From assembly GCA_965243325.1 (NCBI GenBank), contig CBDEUQ010000003.1, positions 186,001 through 250,000 on the forward strand: 64,000 bases of DNA. The letters are read 5' to 3'. The notes below the pieces were generated by a model. It was not told the DNA's origin. It saw nothing but the letters and a program-made list of their open reading frames with translations, and ran no database searches. Origin of the DNA: JANQOH01 sp965243325 (GTDB lineage Bacteria; Pseudomonadota; Alphaproteobacteria; UBA7887). The translations under genes were made by a program, and so were the position numbers. Of the stretch, positions 8,191 to 17,709 are shown in pieces (position 1 is the stretch's first letter; every line of letters begins with the position of its first letter).

Positions 8191-11100
8191 TCAGGACGCG
8201 TATTCGTCGAGCGTCCGGTCGTCGAGCGGAGTGAGCGCGGCGCCGTCGATCCATACCAGCGCGCAACGGACCGGCCGTTCGGGAAAGACGGCGCGCAATG
8301 CCCCGCGGTAGGCCGCCATCTGCCGCACGTACTCGCCCGGCGGCGGCGCTCCGTCCGCCGGCTTCGCGCCGCTCTTGAAATCGACCGCGAGCACGGCCCC
8401 GGCGGTTACCACCAGGCGATCGATGCGGCCGGACAGCGGCCGCGGCCGCGGCGCGGCGACGGGCACCTCGGCGCGGGCGCCGGCGCCGAAGACGGGCGCG
8501 AACACGGGGTCCGCGCGCACCGCCGCGACGACGGCCGCGACGAGCGCCCGGTCATCGTCCGCCATGTCCGCCGGCAGCTCCGGCCATGTCTGCAGGCAGC
8601 GGTGGAGCCGTTCGCCGCGCGCCGCAGCGGCGGGCGCGCGGGCGGCTCCGGAGCGCGCGGGCGGGCGGGGTTCGAGCGCTCTCTCGCGCGGCGCCGCGGC
8701 GTCCAGCCATGGCGGCGGCGACGCCTCCTCGACGACGGCCGCAACGACCCCGTCGGCGCGGTCCGCAGCGGCGGTCTGCGCGCTCCGCAAGACCCGGACG
8801 CTCTCGCCTTCGGACTGCGCGCCGGGCGCGGGCTCGACTTCGCACGGCACGCTCTCGAGTCCGCGCTCCGCCATCGCGTACCAGGAGTCGTCCGGCGGCT
8901 CGCCGCGTCCGCGCCAGCCGCAGACGACGAGGCGGTCTTCGGCGCGGGTCATCGCGACGTAGAGCAGGCGGCGGTATTCGTCGCGGTCGCGCGCCGCGGC
9001 CGCCTCCCGCCACCGGCGACTCAGCGGATCCCAGAGGTCGCGGCGGACCGGCCACAACACCATGCTGCCGTCGGGCGCCCAGACGAGCTGGGTGCCGACG
9101 CGCGGCGTCTGGGCGGTATCGGGCAGAAAGACGACCGGCGCCTCCATGCCCTTGGCCCCGTGCACGGTCATCACGCGCACGGCGCCGCCGCCGCCCGGTT
9201 CCTGCTCGCGCTTGATCTCGACGTCTCCCCTCTCCAGCCAGTGCAGAAACCCCTGCAGGCTCGGCGCCGCGGCGCGCTCCCAGGCGAGCGCCTGGGCGAG
9301 GAACGCATCCAGCGGCTCGCCCGCCTCGGCGCCGAGGCGGGCGAGGAACCGGCGGCGGCCGCCGTCGGCGCCGAGCAGCCCGGCGTACAGTTCGTAGGGC
9401 GAGACGAAGTCGGCGCGCGCGAGCAGCCGCCGCAGGCGTTCGGCGGCCGCGGCGAAGAGCGGCCGCGACTCCGCTTCGGCGGTCAGGCGCCGCCACAGGG
9501 ATTGGCGCCCGCGCTCCCAGGCGAGGTCGAACAGCGCCTCGTCGTCGAACCCGAACAGCGGGCTCTTGAGCGCTTCGGCGAGGCTCAGGTCGTCGCTCGG
9601 GAGCAGGAGGAAGCGGCCGAGCGCCATCAGGTCCATGACCGCGATGTGGTCGGCGAGCCGCAGACGATCGACCCCGGCGACGGGAACGTCCCTCTCCTTC
9701 AGACGCCGCACGAGGTCTTCGACGAAGCGGTTGCGGCGGCGCACGAGCACCAGCACGTCGTCCGGGCGGATGGCGCGGCCGCGGCTTTCGAGCCGGTGCG
9801 TGCCGTCGCAGAGCCGGTGGATCTCCGCCGCCACCTGCTGGGCCAGGAGGTCCGCCGCCGCCGGCGCCGCGATCCGCTCGACGGGCGGCTTCCACGGGTC
9901 GGGCACCGCGGCGGCCGGAGCGGCGGCGAGCGGCCACAGTTCGACCCGCCCCGCCTGGCCGGCCCTCTCCGCCGTGTGGACGACGGGCCGCTCGTCGAAC
10001 GTCATGCCCGACCGGGCCTCGGGCGCGGCGAATACCGCATCGACCGCCGCGAGCACCGGGCGGGCCGAGCGGAACGACGCGGTGAGCGGCACGTCGTTCC
10101 AGCCCTGCCCGGCGTCCCGCACCCGGCGCGAGAACCAGGCGCGCATTTCGGCGAATTTCGCCGGGTCGGCGCGCTGGAAGCCGTAGATCGACTGCTTGGG
10201 ATCGCCGACGGCGAACACGGTGCGCACGGCGTCGCGCGCGCCTTCGCCGGCGAAGAACTCCTCCGCCAGCGCCTGCACCACTTCCCACTGCTCCGGACTG
10301 GTGTCCTGCGCCTCGTCGATGAGGATGTGGTCGAGGCCGCCGTCGAGCTTGTAGAGGACCCACGCCGCAAGGCCGCTCCGGTTGAGGAGGTCGCGCGCCT
10401 CGAGGATCAGGTCGTCGAAGTCGAGCCAGCCGCGGCCGCGCTTGCGTGCCTGATAGGAGTCGACGACGGCGCCGCCGAGCGTGAGCAGCGCCGCGGTCGC
10501 GCCGGCGACCGCGGCCCGCCGGCGATCGTCGTTGGCGGCCAGGAGGCGCTCCCGCTCGCGGTCGATGACGTCGGCGAGCTGCGGCGCGCCCGCCACGACG
10601 GCCTTGGTGGCGACCGTCTTGCGCGGCTCCCCGGCGCTCGTCAGGAAGACCCTGCCGTACCCGTCGAAGCCGGCGGCGCGGGCGTCCGGGCCGGCGTCGA
10701 TCCACGCGGCGACCGCGGCGCCGCGCTTCGCGTCGCCCGCCGAGCCGGCGGCGAGTCCGGCCGCCAGCGCGCGCAGATCCGGCTTCGCGAACGCGCCGTC
10801 GGCAGAGGCGGCGCGAACCACGTCGTCCGGCGTCGTGCCGCGGGCGATGCCGACCGCCTCGTGCATCGCCTCGATGAGCGCGTCGAGGCCGCCGTAGCGG
10901 CGAAGCAGGCGCCGGAAGCGGTTGCGCTCGCCCGCCAGCTCGCCCAGCAGGTCGGCGATACGGGTCTCGTGCACGTTCCGCGTCACCACGTCTAGGGCGT
11001 GCAGCATGGCGCCGTCGGCGGTGTCGAGACCGGCGACCGCCGCGCTCTGCACGTCGGCCATCAGCTCGCCCGCCTGGCGTTCGTCGATGACGTCGAAATG

Positions 11101-11529
11101 CGGCGACACCCCGGCCTCGAAGGGAAAGCGGCGCAGCAATGACTGGCAGAAGGCGTGAACGGTCTGGATGCGCATGCCGCCGGGGGTATCCAGCACGCGG
11201 GTTAGCAGGCGGCGCGCCGTGGCGCACGTCTGTGCATCGGGCGGCGCGCCGAGAAGGCCGGAGAGCGCCGCCCGCAGATCGTCGTCGCGCGCGACCGCCC
11301 ACTCGGAGAGGCGGGCGTTCAGGCGATTGGCCATTTCCGCCGCCGCGGCGTTGGTGAAGGTGAGGCAGAGGATGCGCTGCGGCATCGCCGGCGCGCCGCG
11401 GACGCCGAGAAGAAGGCGCAGGATGCGGTCGACCAGGACCTTCGTCTTGCCGGAACCCGCGGAGGCGTCGACCCAGGCCGACGAGGCGGGGTCCGCCGCC
11501 GCGCGCTGGGCAAGGTCGGCCGCGCTCAT
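8191..11529 (-). CDS. addA: AddA helicase-nuclease subunit
   Basis: 1112 residues from ATG at 11529, overlapping the addB stop as ATGA. It is a UvrD-type superfamily 1 helicase: Walker A in DASAGSGKTKVLVDRIL, LCLTFTNAAAAEM (Ia), IQTVHAFCQSLL, Walker B and neighbours in HILIDEAQDTSPEQW, AVGDPKQSIYGFQ, and VMTVHGAKGMEAPVV plus LLYVAMTRAEDRL at the end of the helicase. A RecB-like nuclease follows with LAVDFKSGAK and YVRQMAAYRGAL near the C-terminus. With AddB it resects double-strand breaks for RecA-dependent repair. The IS abuts the stop codon exactly and does not alter the coding sequence. Confidence 0.96.
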   Translation of the reverse strand: MSAADLAQRAAADPASSAWVDASAGSGKTKVLVDRILRLLLGVRGAPAMPQRILCLTFTNAAAAEMANRLNARLSEWAVARDDDLRAALSGLLGAPPDAQTCATARRLLTRVLDTPGGMRIQTVHAFCQSLLRRFPFEAGVSPHFDVIDERQAGELMADVQSAAVAGLDTADGAMLHALDVVTRNVHETRIADLLGELAGERNRFRRLLRRYGGLDALIEAMHEAVGIARGTTPDDVVRAASADGAFAKPDLRALAAGLAAGSAGDAKRGAAVAAWIDAGPDARAAGFDGYGRVFLTSAGEPRKTVATKAVVAGAPQLADVIDRERERLLAANDDRRRAAVAGATAALLTLGGAVVDSYQARKRGRGWLDFDDLILEARDLLNRSGLAAWVLYKLDGGLDHILIDEAQDTSPEQWEVVQALAEEFFAGEGARDAVRTVFAVGDPKQSIYGFQRADPAKFAEMRAWFSRRVRDAGQGWNDVPLTASFRSARPVLAAVDAVFAAPEARSGMTFDERPVVHTAERAGQAGRVELWPLAAAPAAAVPDPWKPPVERIAAPAAADLLAQQVAAEIHRLCDGTHRLESRGRAIRPDDVLVLVRRRNRFVEDLVRRLKERDVPVAGVDRLRLADHIAVMDLMALGRFLLLPSDDLSLAEALKSPLFGFDDEALFDLAWERGRQSLWRRLTAEAESRPLFAAAAERLRRLLARADFVSPYELYAGLLGADGGRRRFLARLGAEAGEPLDAFLAQALAWERAAAPSLQGFLHWLERGDVEIKREQEPGGGGAVRVMTVHGAKGMEAPVVFLPDTAQTPRVGTQLVWAPDGSMVLWPVRRDLWDPLSRRWREAAAARDRDEYRRLLYVAMTRAEDRLVVCGWRGRGEPPDDSWYAMAERGLESVPCEVEPAPGAQSEGESVRVLRSAQTAAADRADGVVAAVVEEASPPPWLDAAAPRERALEPRPPARSGAARAPAAAARGERLHRCLQTWPELPADMADDDRALVAAVVAAVRADPVFAPVFGAGARAEVPVAAPRPRPLSGRIDRLVVTAGAVLAVDFKSGAKPADGAPPPGEYVRQMAAYRGALRAVFPERPVRCALVWIDGAALTPLDDRTLDEYAS

Positions 11530-14438
11530 GCGTCGTCCGCCGCGGTCGTGCCCCACTCGCCGACGCGCGCGAGATGCTCGTAGTCGCTGTAGCGCGGCGC
11601 GTGCTTCGGCGCCGGACGCGCGAGGTAGGGCGTGTCGGGGTCGTCGTAGCGCGCGACCAGCGCCCGCAGCCCGTCGAGCGCCTGCGCGGAGAGCACGGCC
11701 GCCGGCGCCGAGCCGGCCCGCCTGACCTCGCCCGCCGGATCGCCGCCCGACAGGCGCCAGTAGGACAGCGCCACCGGCGCTGCGGCGGCGAATCCGGGGA
11801 AGCCGCCGCGCTGCAGGATGGCGCCTTCGAGCGGCAGTTGCGGCGCGTAGCCGGCGTCGACTTCGGCGGGGGCCGGCGGTTTCCCGGTCTTGTAGTCGAC
11901 GATCTCGACTCCGCCGCCGGGCCCGCGGTCGAGGCGGTCGGCCTTCGCCGTCAGCGTGAACGCTCCGCCGGGCGCGGCCAGATCGACCTTTCCCTCGATC
12001 TCGGTCGCCGGCTCGATGCCCCTGGCGCGGCGCCGGCGTTCCTCGTCGACGAACCACGCCGCCATGCGCCGAAACCGCGGCCACCAGAACGCCCACAGGC
12101 CGGGAAACGCGCGGATCGGCGCGAGGCGGGCCTCGCCGACGGCGAGCAACCGCTCCAGCGCGTCGGCGGGCAGCGCCGCCGGCATCTCGCGCACGAAGCG
12201 GTCGAGCGCCTCGTGGACGGCGCTGCCGTAGTCCGCCTGCGTCGCCTCGGCGTCGATCGGGTCGAGCGCGCGCAAGCGCAGGACGTGGCGCGCGTAGATC
12301 TCGTAGGGGTCGCGCATCCACGCCTCGATACGTGTGACCGAGAGTCGTCGCGGCCGGGCGCGGAGCGGCGGTCTGGGTGCCGGCGGCGCGACCGGGCGCG
12401 GCGGCGGCGACGGGCGGTCGAGCGCCGCGCGCCACGCGAGCCAGGGCGTCGCGGGCCACGACAGGCCGGCGCCGCGCAGCACGGCGGCGAGGCGGGTCAG
12501 CCAGCGCGCGGCGACGGTCGGCGTGCCGTCGACCCTGACGGCGCGGGTCAGCACCACGTCGGGGGCCTGGAAGAGCTGGGCGAAATCGTGCGCCGCGAGA
12601 CCGATCCGGCGTTCGGGAACCGGCAGTCCGATCTGGCGCCGCATGGGCCGGCTGAGCCACGGATCGGCGGCCGCGTCGCCGGGCCAGCTTCCCTCGTTGA
12701 GGCCGCCGAGGACGATCGCGTCCGCCTGCTGGAGACGCGCCTCGAGCGGCCCCCAGACGAACAGGCGCGGGTGGGCGTCGCCCGGCGGGCGGACCGTCGC
12801 GCGTCGCAGCGCATCGTCGATCACGGCGGCGTAGTCGCGCCCGGCGATCGGCCGGAGTCCGGCGGCGGCGCGTTCGAGCTCGTCGAAGCGCTCGCGGCAG
12901 GCGAGGCCGGAGTCGCGCGTCCACAGGGCGCACTCGCCGCCGCCGTCGGTCGCCAGCCACTCGGCGAAACGGCGGTGGGCCGCGGCGAGGTCGGCCAGCG
13001 GGACCGGGTCGCGGGCGAGCGCGCGCGCGAACGGCGCGGCGGCGGCGGCAAGGCGCGCGAGCCACGCGGCGGCGCCGTCGGGCGGCCGCGCGGCCGCCGC
13101 GAGCGCATCCTCGAGGCCGCGAAACCCGGGCGCCGGACGCGGGCCGCGCAGGCAGGCACGCTCGAACGCCCGGACGCGGGCCAGAAACGCGCCCCGCTCC
13201 TCGCCGCCGCGGCTCAGCGGGTGCTTGAGCATGGCGAGAAGCGGGGTGGGCGCCAGGTCGTTCGCGAACGCATCGACGACCAGGCGCAGGAAGACGCCCG
13301 GCGGCGTCGCGGCGAGCGGCCGCCCGGCGGAGTCGTCGACGTCGAGACGCCAGCGGCCGAGCGCCGCGCCGACCCGGCGCGCCAACCCGCGGTCGGCGGT
13401 GACGAGGGCGGCGGTGCGGCCGGGAGTCTCGAGCGCCCGCCGCATGGCGAGCGCGACGACCTCCGCCTCGGCGTGCTCGTCGGGACACTCCACGAATTCG
13501 AGGCCGGATACGGCGCCGGGATCGAGGCGGTCGAGCGCCCGCCACGCCTCGATCGTCGCGTCGGGGCGCATCGCTTCGCGAATCAGCGCCGCGCGCGGCG
13601 ACGGGCGCGCCCCGGGCCACGGCGCGACTTCGGCGCGCGGCACGTCCATGTGCGCCAGCAGCGCCTTCAGGCCGAACTGCGGGTGGGTCTCCGACAGCGC
13701 CTCCCAGCTCGCCTCGTCGAGATCCGAATCGAGGCCCGGCAGCACGACGAGGCCGTTCGGCAGGCCGGCGATTACGGCCAGCAGGCCGGCGGTGGCGGGC
13801 CGGCTGCCGGTCGAGCCGGCGGCGATCACCGGCGCCTCCGGAGGGGTGCGGCGCCAGCGTTCGGCGAGACGGTCCAGCATCCGGTTGCCGTGGTCCGCCG
13901 GGTCGATCGCGCCGCGCTCGGCGAGGATTCGCGGCCAGTGCTCGGTGACGATGGAGAGAAAGTCGAGCGTTTCCCGCCAGTGCCCGGCGAGCTCGTCGGG
14001 GACCAGCGCCGCCAGGGCGGAAAAGTCGAGCCGCGCCGTCTGCATCTCGTCGAGCAGTCCGGCGAGCGACGCCGCAAGCGCCAGCGTCTGCGCCGTTCCC
14101 GAGACCGGCGCCGACGGCGAGCGCTCGCGCCACGCACGTACCTGTTCGGCGAGCAGCAGCTGGCGCTCGAGCGGCGCCACCGGCGGCGGACCGGCAGCGG
14201 TCTCCTCGGTCGCGTCGTCCTCGTCCACGTCGCCGAGCGGGCGGATCGACGGCAGCAACAGCGGCCCGCCGCGGCGGCGCAGCAGAGCCTCGCGCAGCGC
14301 CCGCACCGAGCGGCGCGTCGGTAGGAACACCGTGACCTGCGAGAGCGCGAGCGCGTCGGCCCCGTGCTCGCGGAGCAGACGTTCGGCGAGCGCGTCGACG
14401 AAGGCGCGGCCGCCCGGAATCGTGACCACGCCCGCCAT
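11526..14438 (-). CDS. addB: AddB nuclease subunit, alphaproteobacterial type
   Basis: 970 residues from ATG at 14438, overlapping the upstream nucleotidyltransferase stop as ATGA. The alphaproteobacterial AddB begins, as here, VVTIPGGRAFVDALAERLL and VTVFLPTRRSVRALREALL, without a functional Walker A. Recognisable later are VIAAGSTGSRPATAGLL, IVLGGLNEGSWPGD and PWLSRPMRRQIGLP, then the C-terminal RecB-like nuclease with VEIVDYKTGKPP and YAPQLPLEGAIL. It forms the AddAB recombination complex with the next gene, providing one of the two nuclease sites. Translational coupling to addA is indicated by the 4-base overlap. Confidence 0.95.
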   Translation of the reverse strand: MAGVVTIPGGRAFVDALAERLLREHGADALALSQVTVFLPTRRSVRALREALLRRRGGPLLLPSIRPLGDVDEDDATEETAAGPPPVAPLERQLLLAEQVRAWRERSPSAPVSGTAQTLALAASLAGLLDEMQTARLDFSALAALVPDELAGHWRETLDFLSIVTEHWPRILAERGAIDPADHGNRMLDRLAERWRRTPPEAPVIAAGSTGSRPATAGLLAVIAGLPNGLVVLPGLDSDLDEASWEALSETHPQFGLKALLAHMDVPRAEVAPWPGARPSPRAALIREAMRPDATIEAWRALDRLDPGAVSGLEFVECPDEHAEAEVVALAMRRALETPGRTAALVTADRGLARRVGAALGRWRLDVDDSAGRPLAATPPGVFLRLVVDAFANDLAPTPLLAMLKHPLSRGGEERGAFLARVRAFERACLRGPRPAPGFRGLEDALAAAARPPDGAAAWLARLAAAAAPFARALARDPVPLADLAAAHRRFAEWLATDGGGECALWTRDSGLACRERFDELERAAAGLRPIAGRDYAAVIDDALRRATVRPPGDAHPRLFVWGPLEARLQQADAIVLGGLNEGSWPGDAAADPWLSRPMRRQIGLPVPERRIGLAAHDFAQLFQAPDVVLTRAVRVDGTPTVAARWLTRLAAVLRGAGLSWPATPWLAWRAALDRPSPPPRPVAPPAPRPPLRARPRRLSVTRIEAWMRDPYEIYARHVLRLRALDPIDAEATQADYGSAVHEALDRFVREMPAALPADALERLLAVGEARLAPIRAFPGLWAFWWPRFRRMAAWFVDEERRRRARGIEPATEIEGKVDLAAPGGAFTLTAKADRLDRGPGGGVEIVDYKTGKPPAPAEVDAGYAPQLPLEGAILQRGGFPGFAAAAPVALSYWRLSGGDPAGEVRRAGSAPAAVLSAQALDGLRALVARYDDPDTPYLARPAPKHAPRYSDYEHLARVGEWGTTAADDA

Positions 14439-15151
14439 CAGCCAAGGCCGCCGATCGCCGCCTCGGCGGCGCGGAGCGCCCCCGGGGTGCCGACGTGCAG
14501 CCACCGCCCGTCGTGGACGATGGCGCCGAGGCGGTCCGCGGCGAGCGCGCGGTCGAAGAGCAGGTTGAGTGAAAAGGCGCCGTCGGGCCGGCCGGCGAAC
14601 AGCCGCGGGCTGGCGATCTGCCACCCGGTATAGGCGAACGGCACGGTCTCGTTCCCGCACCGCCGGCGCAGGCGGCCGTGGCCGTCGAACCGGAAGTCCC
14701 CGCGCCCGTCGTAGCCGACCGCGCCGGCGGCGGGCGCGAGCAGCAGCAGCGCGTCCATGGCGCCGTCGCTCCACGCCCGCGCAAGGCGGAGCCAGGCCGG
14801 CTCGACGCCGTCGAGGACCACGACGTCGGCGTTGGCGACGAAGAACGGCGCGCCGGCGAAGCGCTCGAGGACGTTGGCGACGCCGCCGCCGGTGTCCAGC
14901 GGAACGGACTCGCGCGACACGACGACGCGCGGCCGCTCGCGGCCGGCGAGATGCGCCGTCATGCAGTCGGCGAGATGGCAGACGTTGACGACGGCAGAGG
15001 ACACGCCCGCGGCGGCCAGGGAGTCGAGCGTCCGGTCGATCATCGCCCGGCCGCCGACTTCGATCAGCGGCTTGGGCGTCGTGTCGGTGAGCGGACGCAG
15101 ACGCGCGCCGCGGCCGGCGGCGAGCACCATGGCGCGGCCGGGCGCGATCAC
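14438..15151 (-). CDS. murU: Sugar-1-phosphate nucleotidyltransferase (MurU-like)
   Basis: 237 residues from a GTG at 15151 that forms GTGA with the phosphotransferase stop; an internal ATG nine codons on is the alternative start. The nucleotide-binding loop AMVLAAGRGARLRPLTDTTPKPLIEVGG is at the very N-terminus, followed by FVANADVVVLDG for metal binding. Length and position fit MurU, which converts MurNAc-alpha-1-phosphate to UDP-MurNAc in the cell-wall recycling bypass of MurA. The kinase gene immediately upstream is AmgK-like, the enzyme that makes that substrate. The pairing supports the name; other NDP-sugar products cannot be excluded. Confidence 0.82.
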   Translation of the reverse strand: MIAPGRAMVLAAGRGARLRPLTDTTPKPLIEVGGRAMIDRTLDSLAAAGVSSAVVNVCHLADCMTAHLAGRERPRVVVSRESVPLDTGGGVANVLERFAGAPFFVANADVVVLDGVEPAWLRLARAWSDGAMDALLLLAPAAGAVGYDGRGDFRFDGHGRLRRRCGNETVPFAYTGWQIASPRLFAGRPDGAFSLNLLFDRALAADRLGAIVHDGRWLHVGTPGALRAAEAAIGGLG

Positions 15152-16137
15152 GGGCGCGGCGCCCGCCGCAGCGCCGGCGGCACGTGCTCGTCGAACCAGG
15201 CGCGGACGGGACCGAGGGCGGCGCGCGCGAGATCGCGTTCGAGCAGGCGCCAGACGCGGGGGATGAGATCGAGATAGCCGGCCTTGCCGTCGCGCTTCCA
15301 CAGGCGGGTGAAGATGCCGACGATCTTGGCGTTGCGCTGCGCGCCGAGCACGTCGTAGGCGGCGCGGAAGGCGGAGGGCTCGCATGCCGGCGCCGTTTCG
15401 AGGTACCGCGCGATCATGCACTCGGCGAGCGCCGGCGCCACGTCGCGGCGCGCGTCCTCGAGCAGCGATACGAGGTCGTAGGCCGGCGACCCGGCGAGCG
15501 CGTCCTGGAAGTCGAGCAGGCCGACGCGGGCAAGGCCGCGGCGCGCCGGCAGCCACATCAGGTTTTCGGCGTGGTAGTCGCGCAGGACGAGCACCGGCGC
15601 ACCGGCGGCCGCGAGCGGCAGCACCGCCCGCCACGCCGCGCGGTAGCCGTCGGCGAGAGCCGGCGCATCGGCGACGCCCATCGCCGGCAGGAACCAGTCG
15701 ACGAGCAGGCCGGCCTCGGCGAGGTAGGCGGCTTCGTCGTAAGGCGCGAGCCCGGCCGGGACGGCGCGGCGGTGCAGGTCGGCGAGGACGGCGACGGCGG
15801 CGGCGTAGAGCGGCTCGGGGTCGGCGCCGCCGTCGAGGGCACGGGCGAACGTCAGGTCGCCGAGGTCCTCGATCAGGAGCAGCCCGCCGTCGTCGTCCGC
15901 GGCGTCGATTCGCGGCGCGCTGTAACCCTGCGCCAACAGATGGACGGCGAGCGCGCGGAACGGCCGCACGTCCTCGTGCGGCGGCGGCGCGTCCATCAGC
16001 ACCGCGCGCCGCGCGCCGTCCGCGAGCCGCTCGTAGCGGCGGAAGGAGGCGTCGCCGGCGAGCGGGCGCCGCTCCGCCCCGCCCCATCCGGCGGCTTCGA
16101 GAAAGGCGGAGATGCGCGCCGCGCGTTCAGCCGTCAC
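15148..16137 (-). CDS. amgK: Aminoglycoside-phosphotransferase-fold sugar kinase (AmgK-like)
   Basis: 329 residues from a GTG at 16137, just inside the end of tsaE (11-base overlap). Kinase-like motifs: GDASFRRYERL (P-loop equivalent), LLIEDLGDLTFA (hinge), the catalytic VLRDYHAENLMWLP and the metal-binding VGLLDFQDALAGSPAYDLVSLLEDARRDV. AmgK phosphorylates MurNAc and GlcNAc at C1, feeding MurU. The tsaE-amgK-murU-addB-addA order is common in alphaproteobacteria. The start is set by the overlap and by lack of homology further upstream. Confidence 0.85.
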   Translation of the reverse strand: MTAERAARISAFLEAAGWGGAERRPLAGDASFRRYERLADGARRAVLMDAPPPHEDVRPFRALAVHLLAQGYSAPRIDAADDDGGLLLIEDLGDLTFARALDGGADPEPLYAAAVAVLADLHRRAVPAGLAPYDEAAYLAEAGLLVDWFLPAMGVADAPALADGYRAAWRAVLPLAAAGAPVLVLRDYHAENLMWLPARRGLARVGLLDFQDALAGSPAYDLVSLLEDARRDVAPALAECMIARYLETAPACEPSAFRAAYDVLGAQRNAKIVGIFTRLWKRDGKAGYLDLIPRVWRLLERDLARAALGPVRAWFDEHVPPALRRAPRP

Positions 16138-16587
16138 CGGCGATCGCGGCGAGCCGGGCCTGCCAGCCGCCGCCGCTCCGGATGCGCGCCGCGCGCCCCC
16201 GCGGCGCGAAGGCGAGCTGCACGTCGAGCCGCGGCGCAGCCGGCAGCGGATCCATCCGCCCCGGCCATTCGAGCAGCACGATGGCGTCGTCGAGCGCTCC
16301 TCGATGCCGAGCTCGGCGGTCTCGACCGGGTCTTCGATGCGGTAGAGATCGCAGTGCCAGACGGGCCCGGAGGCAGGCTCGTAGATCTGGACGAGCGCGA
16401 AGGTGGGACTGGGTACCTCCTCGACGACGCCGCGAGCTCGGAGAAAGCCGCGGGCGAAGGTCGTCTTGCCGGCGCCGAGCGGCCCCGCAAGCGCGATCAG
16501 GTCGCCGGCCCGCGCGACCCCGGCGACGGCAGCGGCGAAGCGCATCGTCGCGGCATCGTCGGGCAGCGCACGTTCGAAGCCGCACAT
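16127..16587 (-). CDS. tsaE: tRNA t6A synthesis ATPase TsaE, interrupted by a frameshift
   Basis: From ATG at 16587 the frame gives the TsaE fold with Walker A in AGPLGAGKTTFARGF, then VPSPTFALVQIYE, HCDLYRIEDPVETAELGIEE. At about 16296 the reading frame breaks: the expected continuation (ALDDAIVLLEWPGRM, then LDVQLAFAPRGRAARI and a stop at 16127) is in the neighbouring frame. One missing G after GAGGAG would restore it. TsaE with TsaB/TsaD makes the essential t6A37 modification, so true loss is unlikely; a sequencing or assembly error is the simplest reading. If real, the product would be truncated after the Mg-binding region and run into kinase-frame sequence. Confidence 0.85.
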
Positions 16588-16677
16588 GCCGGTATCTATC
16601 AAGCGGGCGCGGCGCCGCGCAACGACCGGCCGGGCCGGAGCCTTGATCGCGCCGGACGCGGCGATCATGGTGCGGCG

Positions 16678-17709
16678 ATGTCTTCGAGCAGCGATATCGC
16701 GGTCGTCGGCGCCGGCCCGGTCGGGCTGTTCGCCGTGTTCGAGTGCGGGATGCTCGGCCTCGACTGCCAGGTGTTCGACAGCCTGCGGGAGCCGGGCGGG
16801 CAATGCGCGGCGCTCTATCCGGAGAAGCCGATCTACGACATCCCCGGCATTCCGCGCATCGACGCCGGGGCGCTGATCGCGCGCCTCGGCGAGCAGGCGG
16901 AGCCGTTCCGCCCGCGCTACCGGCTGGGGCACGCCGTGACCGGCCTCGAGAGCCGCCGCGGGCGCTGGCACCTGACCACCGCCGGCGGCGGCGCCTTCGA
17001 CGCCGCCGCGGTGGTGATCGCCGCCGGCGCCGGCGTGTTCGGCTTCAACCGGCCGCCGCTCGACGGCATCGAACGCTACGAAGGCAAGGCGGTGCACTAC
17101 ATGGTACGCGACCGCGAGCGGTTCCGCGGCAAGCGCCTCGTCATCGCCGGCGGCGGCGATTCGGCGGTGGACTGGGCGCTGGCGCTGGCCGACCTGGCGG
17201 CGCACGTGACGATGGTCCATCGCCGCCATCGCTTCCGCGCCGCGCCGGACAGCGTCGCCCGGCTCGAGGCGCTGGCCGCGGCCGGGCGCGTCGATCTGGC
17301 GGTGCCGCGCCAGCTCGCCGGCCTGGAGGGCGACGGCGAGACCCTGAGCGCGGTGGTGCTGGCGGACCTCGACGGGCGCACCGAGCGCGTCGCCGCCGAC
17401 GCCCTGCTGCCGTTCTACGGCCTGGCGACGGCGCTCGGGCCGATCGCCGAATGGCGCCTCGACCTGGACGACGCACGGATCGCCGTCGATCCGGCGACGT
17501 GCGAGACCAGCCGGCGCGGCATCTTCGCGATCGGCGACATCGCGCACTATCCCGGCAAGCTGAAGCTCATCCTCACCGGCTTCGCCGAAGCCGCGACGGC
17601 CGCGCACGCGGCCTGGGCCGTCGCGCGCCCCGGCCGCGCGCTGCACTTCGAGTATTCGACGATGAAGGGGGTGCCGGGCGGCGGAGACGCCGCGGCCGCC
17701 GCGCGCTAG
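16678..17709 (+). CDS. Ferredoxin--NADP reductase-like flavoprotein (thioredoxin reductase fold)
   Basis: 343 residues. Two Rossmann folds: FAD binding by DIAVVGAGPVGLFAVFECGMLG at the N-terminus, NAD(P)H binding by RLVIAGGGDSAVDWALALADLAAHVTMVHRRHRFR in the middle, and the closing GIFAIGDIAHYPGKLKLILTGFAEAATAAHAA. The CxxC pair of true thioredoxin reductases is absent from the middle domain, and the region PGGQCAALYPEKPIYDIPGIP is characteristic of the YumC-type ferredoxin/flavodoxin-NADP reductases. Only a weak ribosome binding site precedes the ATG at 16678. Its end overlaps the convergent STAS gene by 4 bases. Confidence 0.88.
   Translation: MSSSSDIAVVGAGPVGLFAVFECGMLGLDCQVFDSLREPGGQCAALYPEKPIYDIPGIPRIDAGALIARLGEQAEPFRPRYRLGHAVTGLESRRGRWHLTTAGGGAFDAAAVVIAAGAGVFGFNRPPLDGIERYEGKAVHYMVRDRERFRGKRLVIAGGGDSAVDWALALADLAAHVTMVHRRHRFRAAPDSVARLEALAAAGRVDLAVPRQLAGLEGDGETLSAVVLADLDGRTERVAADALLPFYGLATALGPIAEWRLDLDDARIAVDPATCETSRRGIFAIGDIAHYPGKLKLILTGFAEAATAAHAAWAVARPGRALHFEYSTMKGVPGGGDAAAAAR

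Larger units (their letters stand above)
6900..8195. repeat. 8-bp target duplication flanking IS copy 1
   Basis: CCGTCAGG at 6900-6907 and again at 8188-8195 directly abut the two ends of the element. The right copy includes the addA stop codon (TGA on the minus strand). An 8-bp duplication is usual for IS256-type elements. Confidence 0.8.

Noticed and set aside
8191..14784. A single 2197-residue open frame across addA and addB on the minus strand
   Set aside because: Only the part from 11529 onward encodes AddA; the upstream half is a non-coding shadow of addB kept open by high GC. AddB is clear in another frame.
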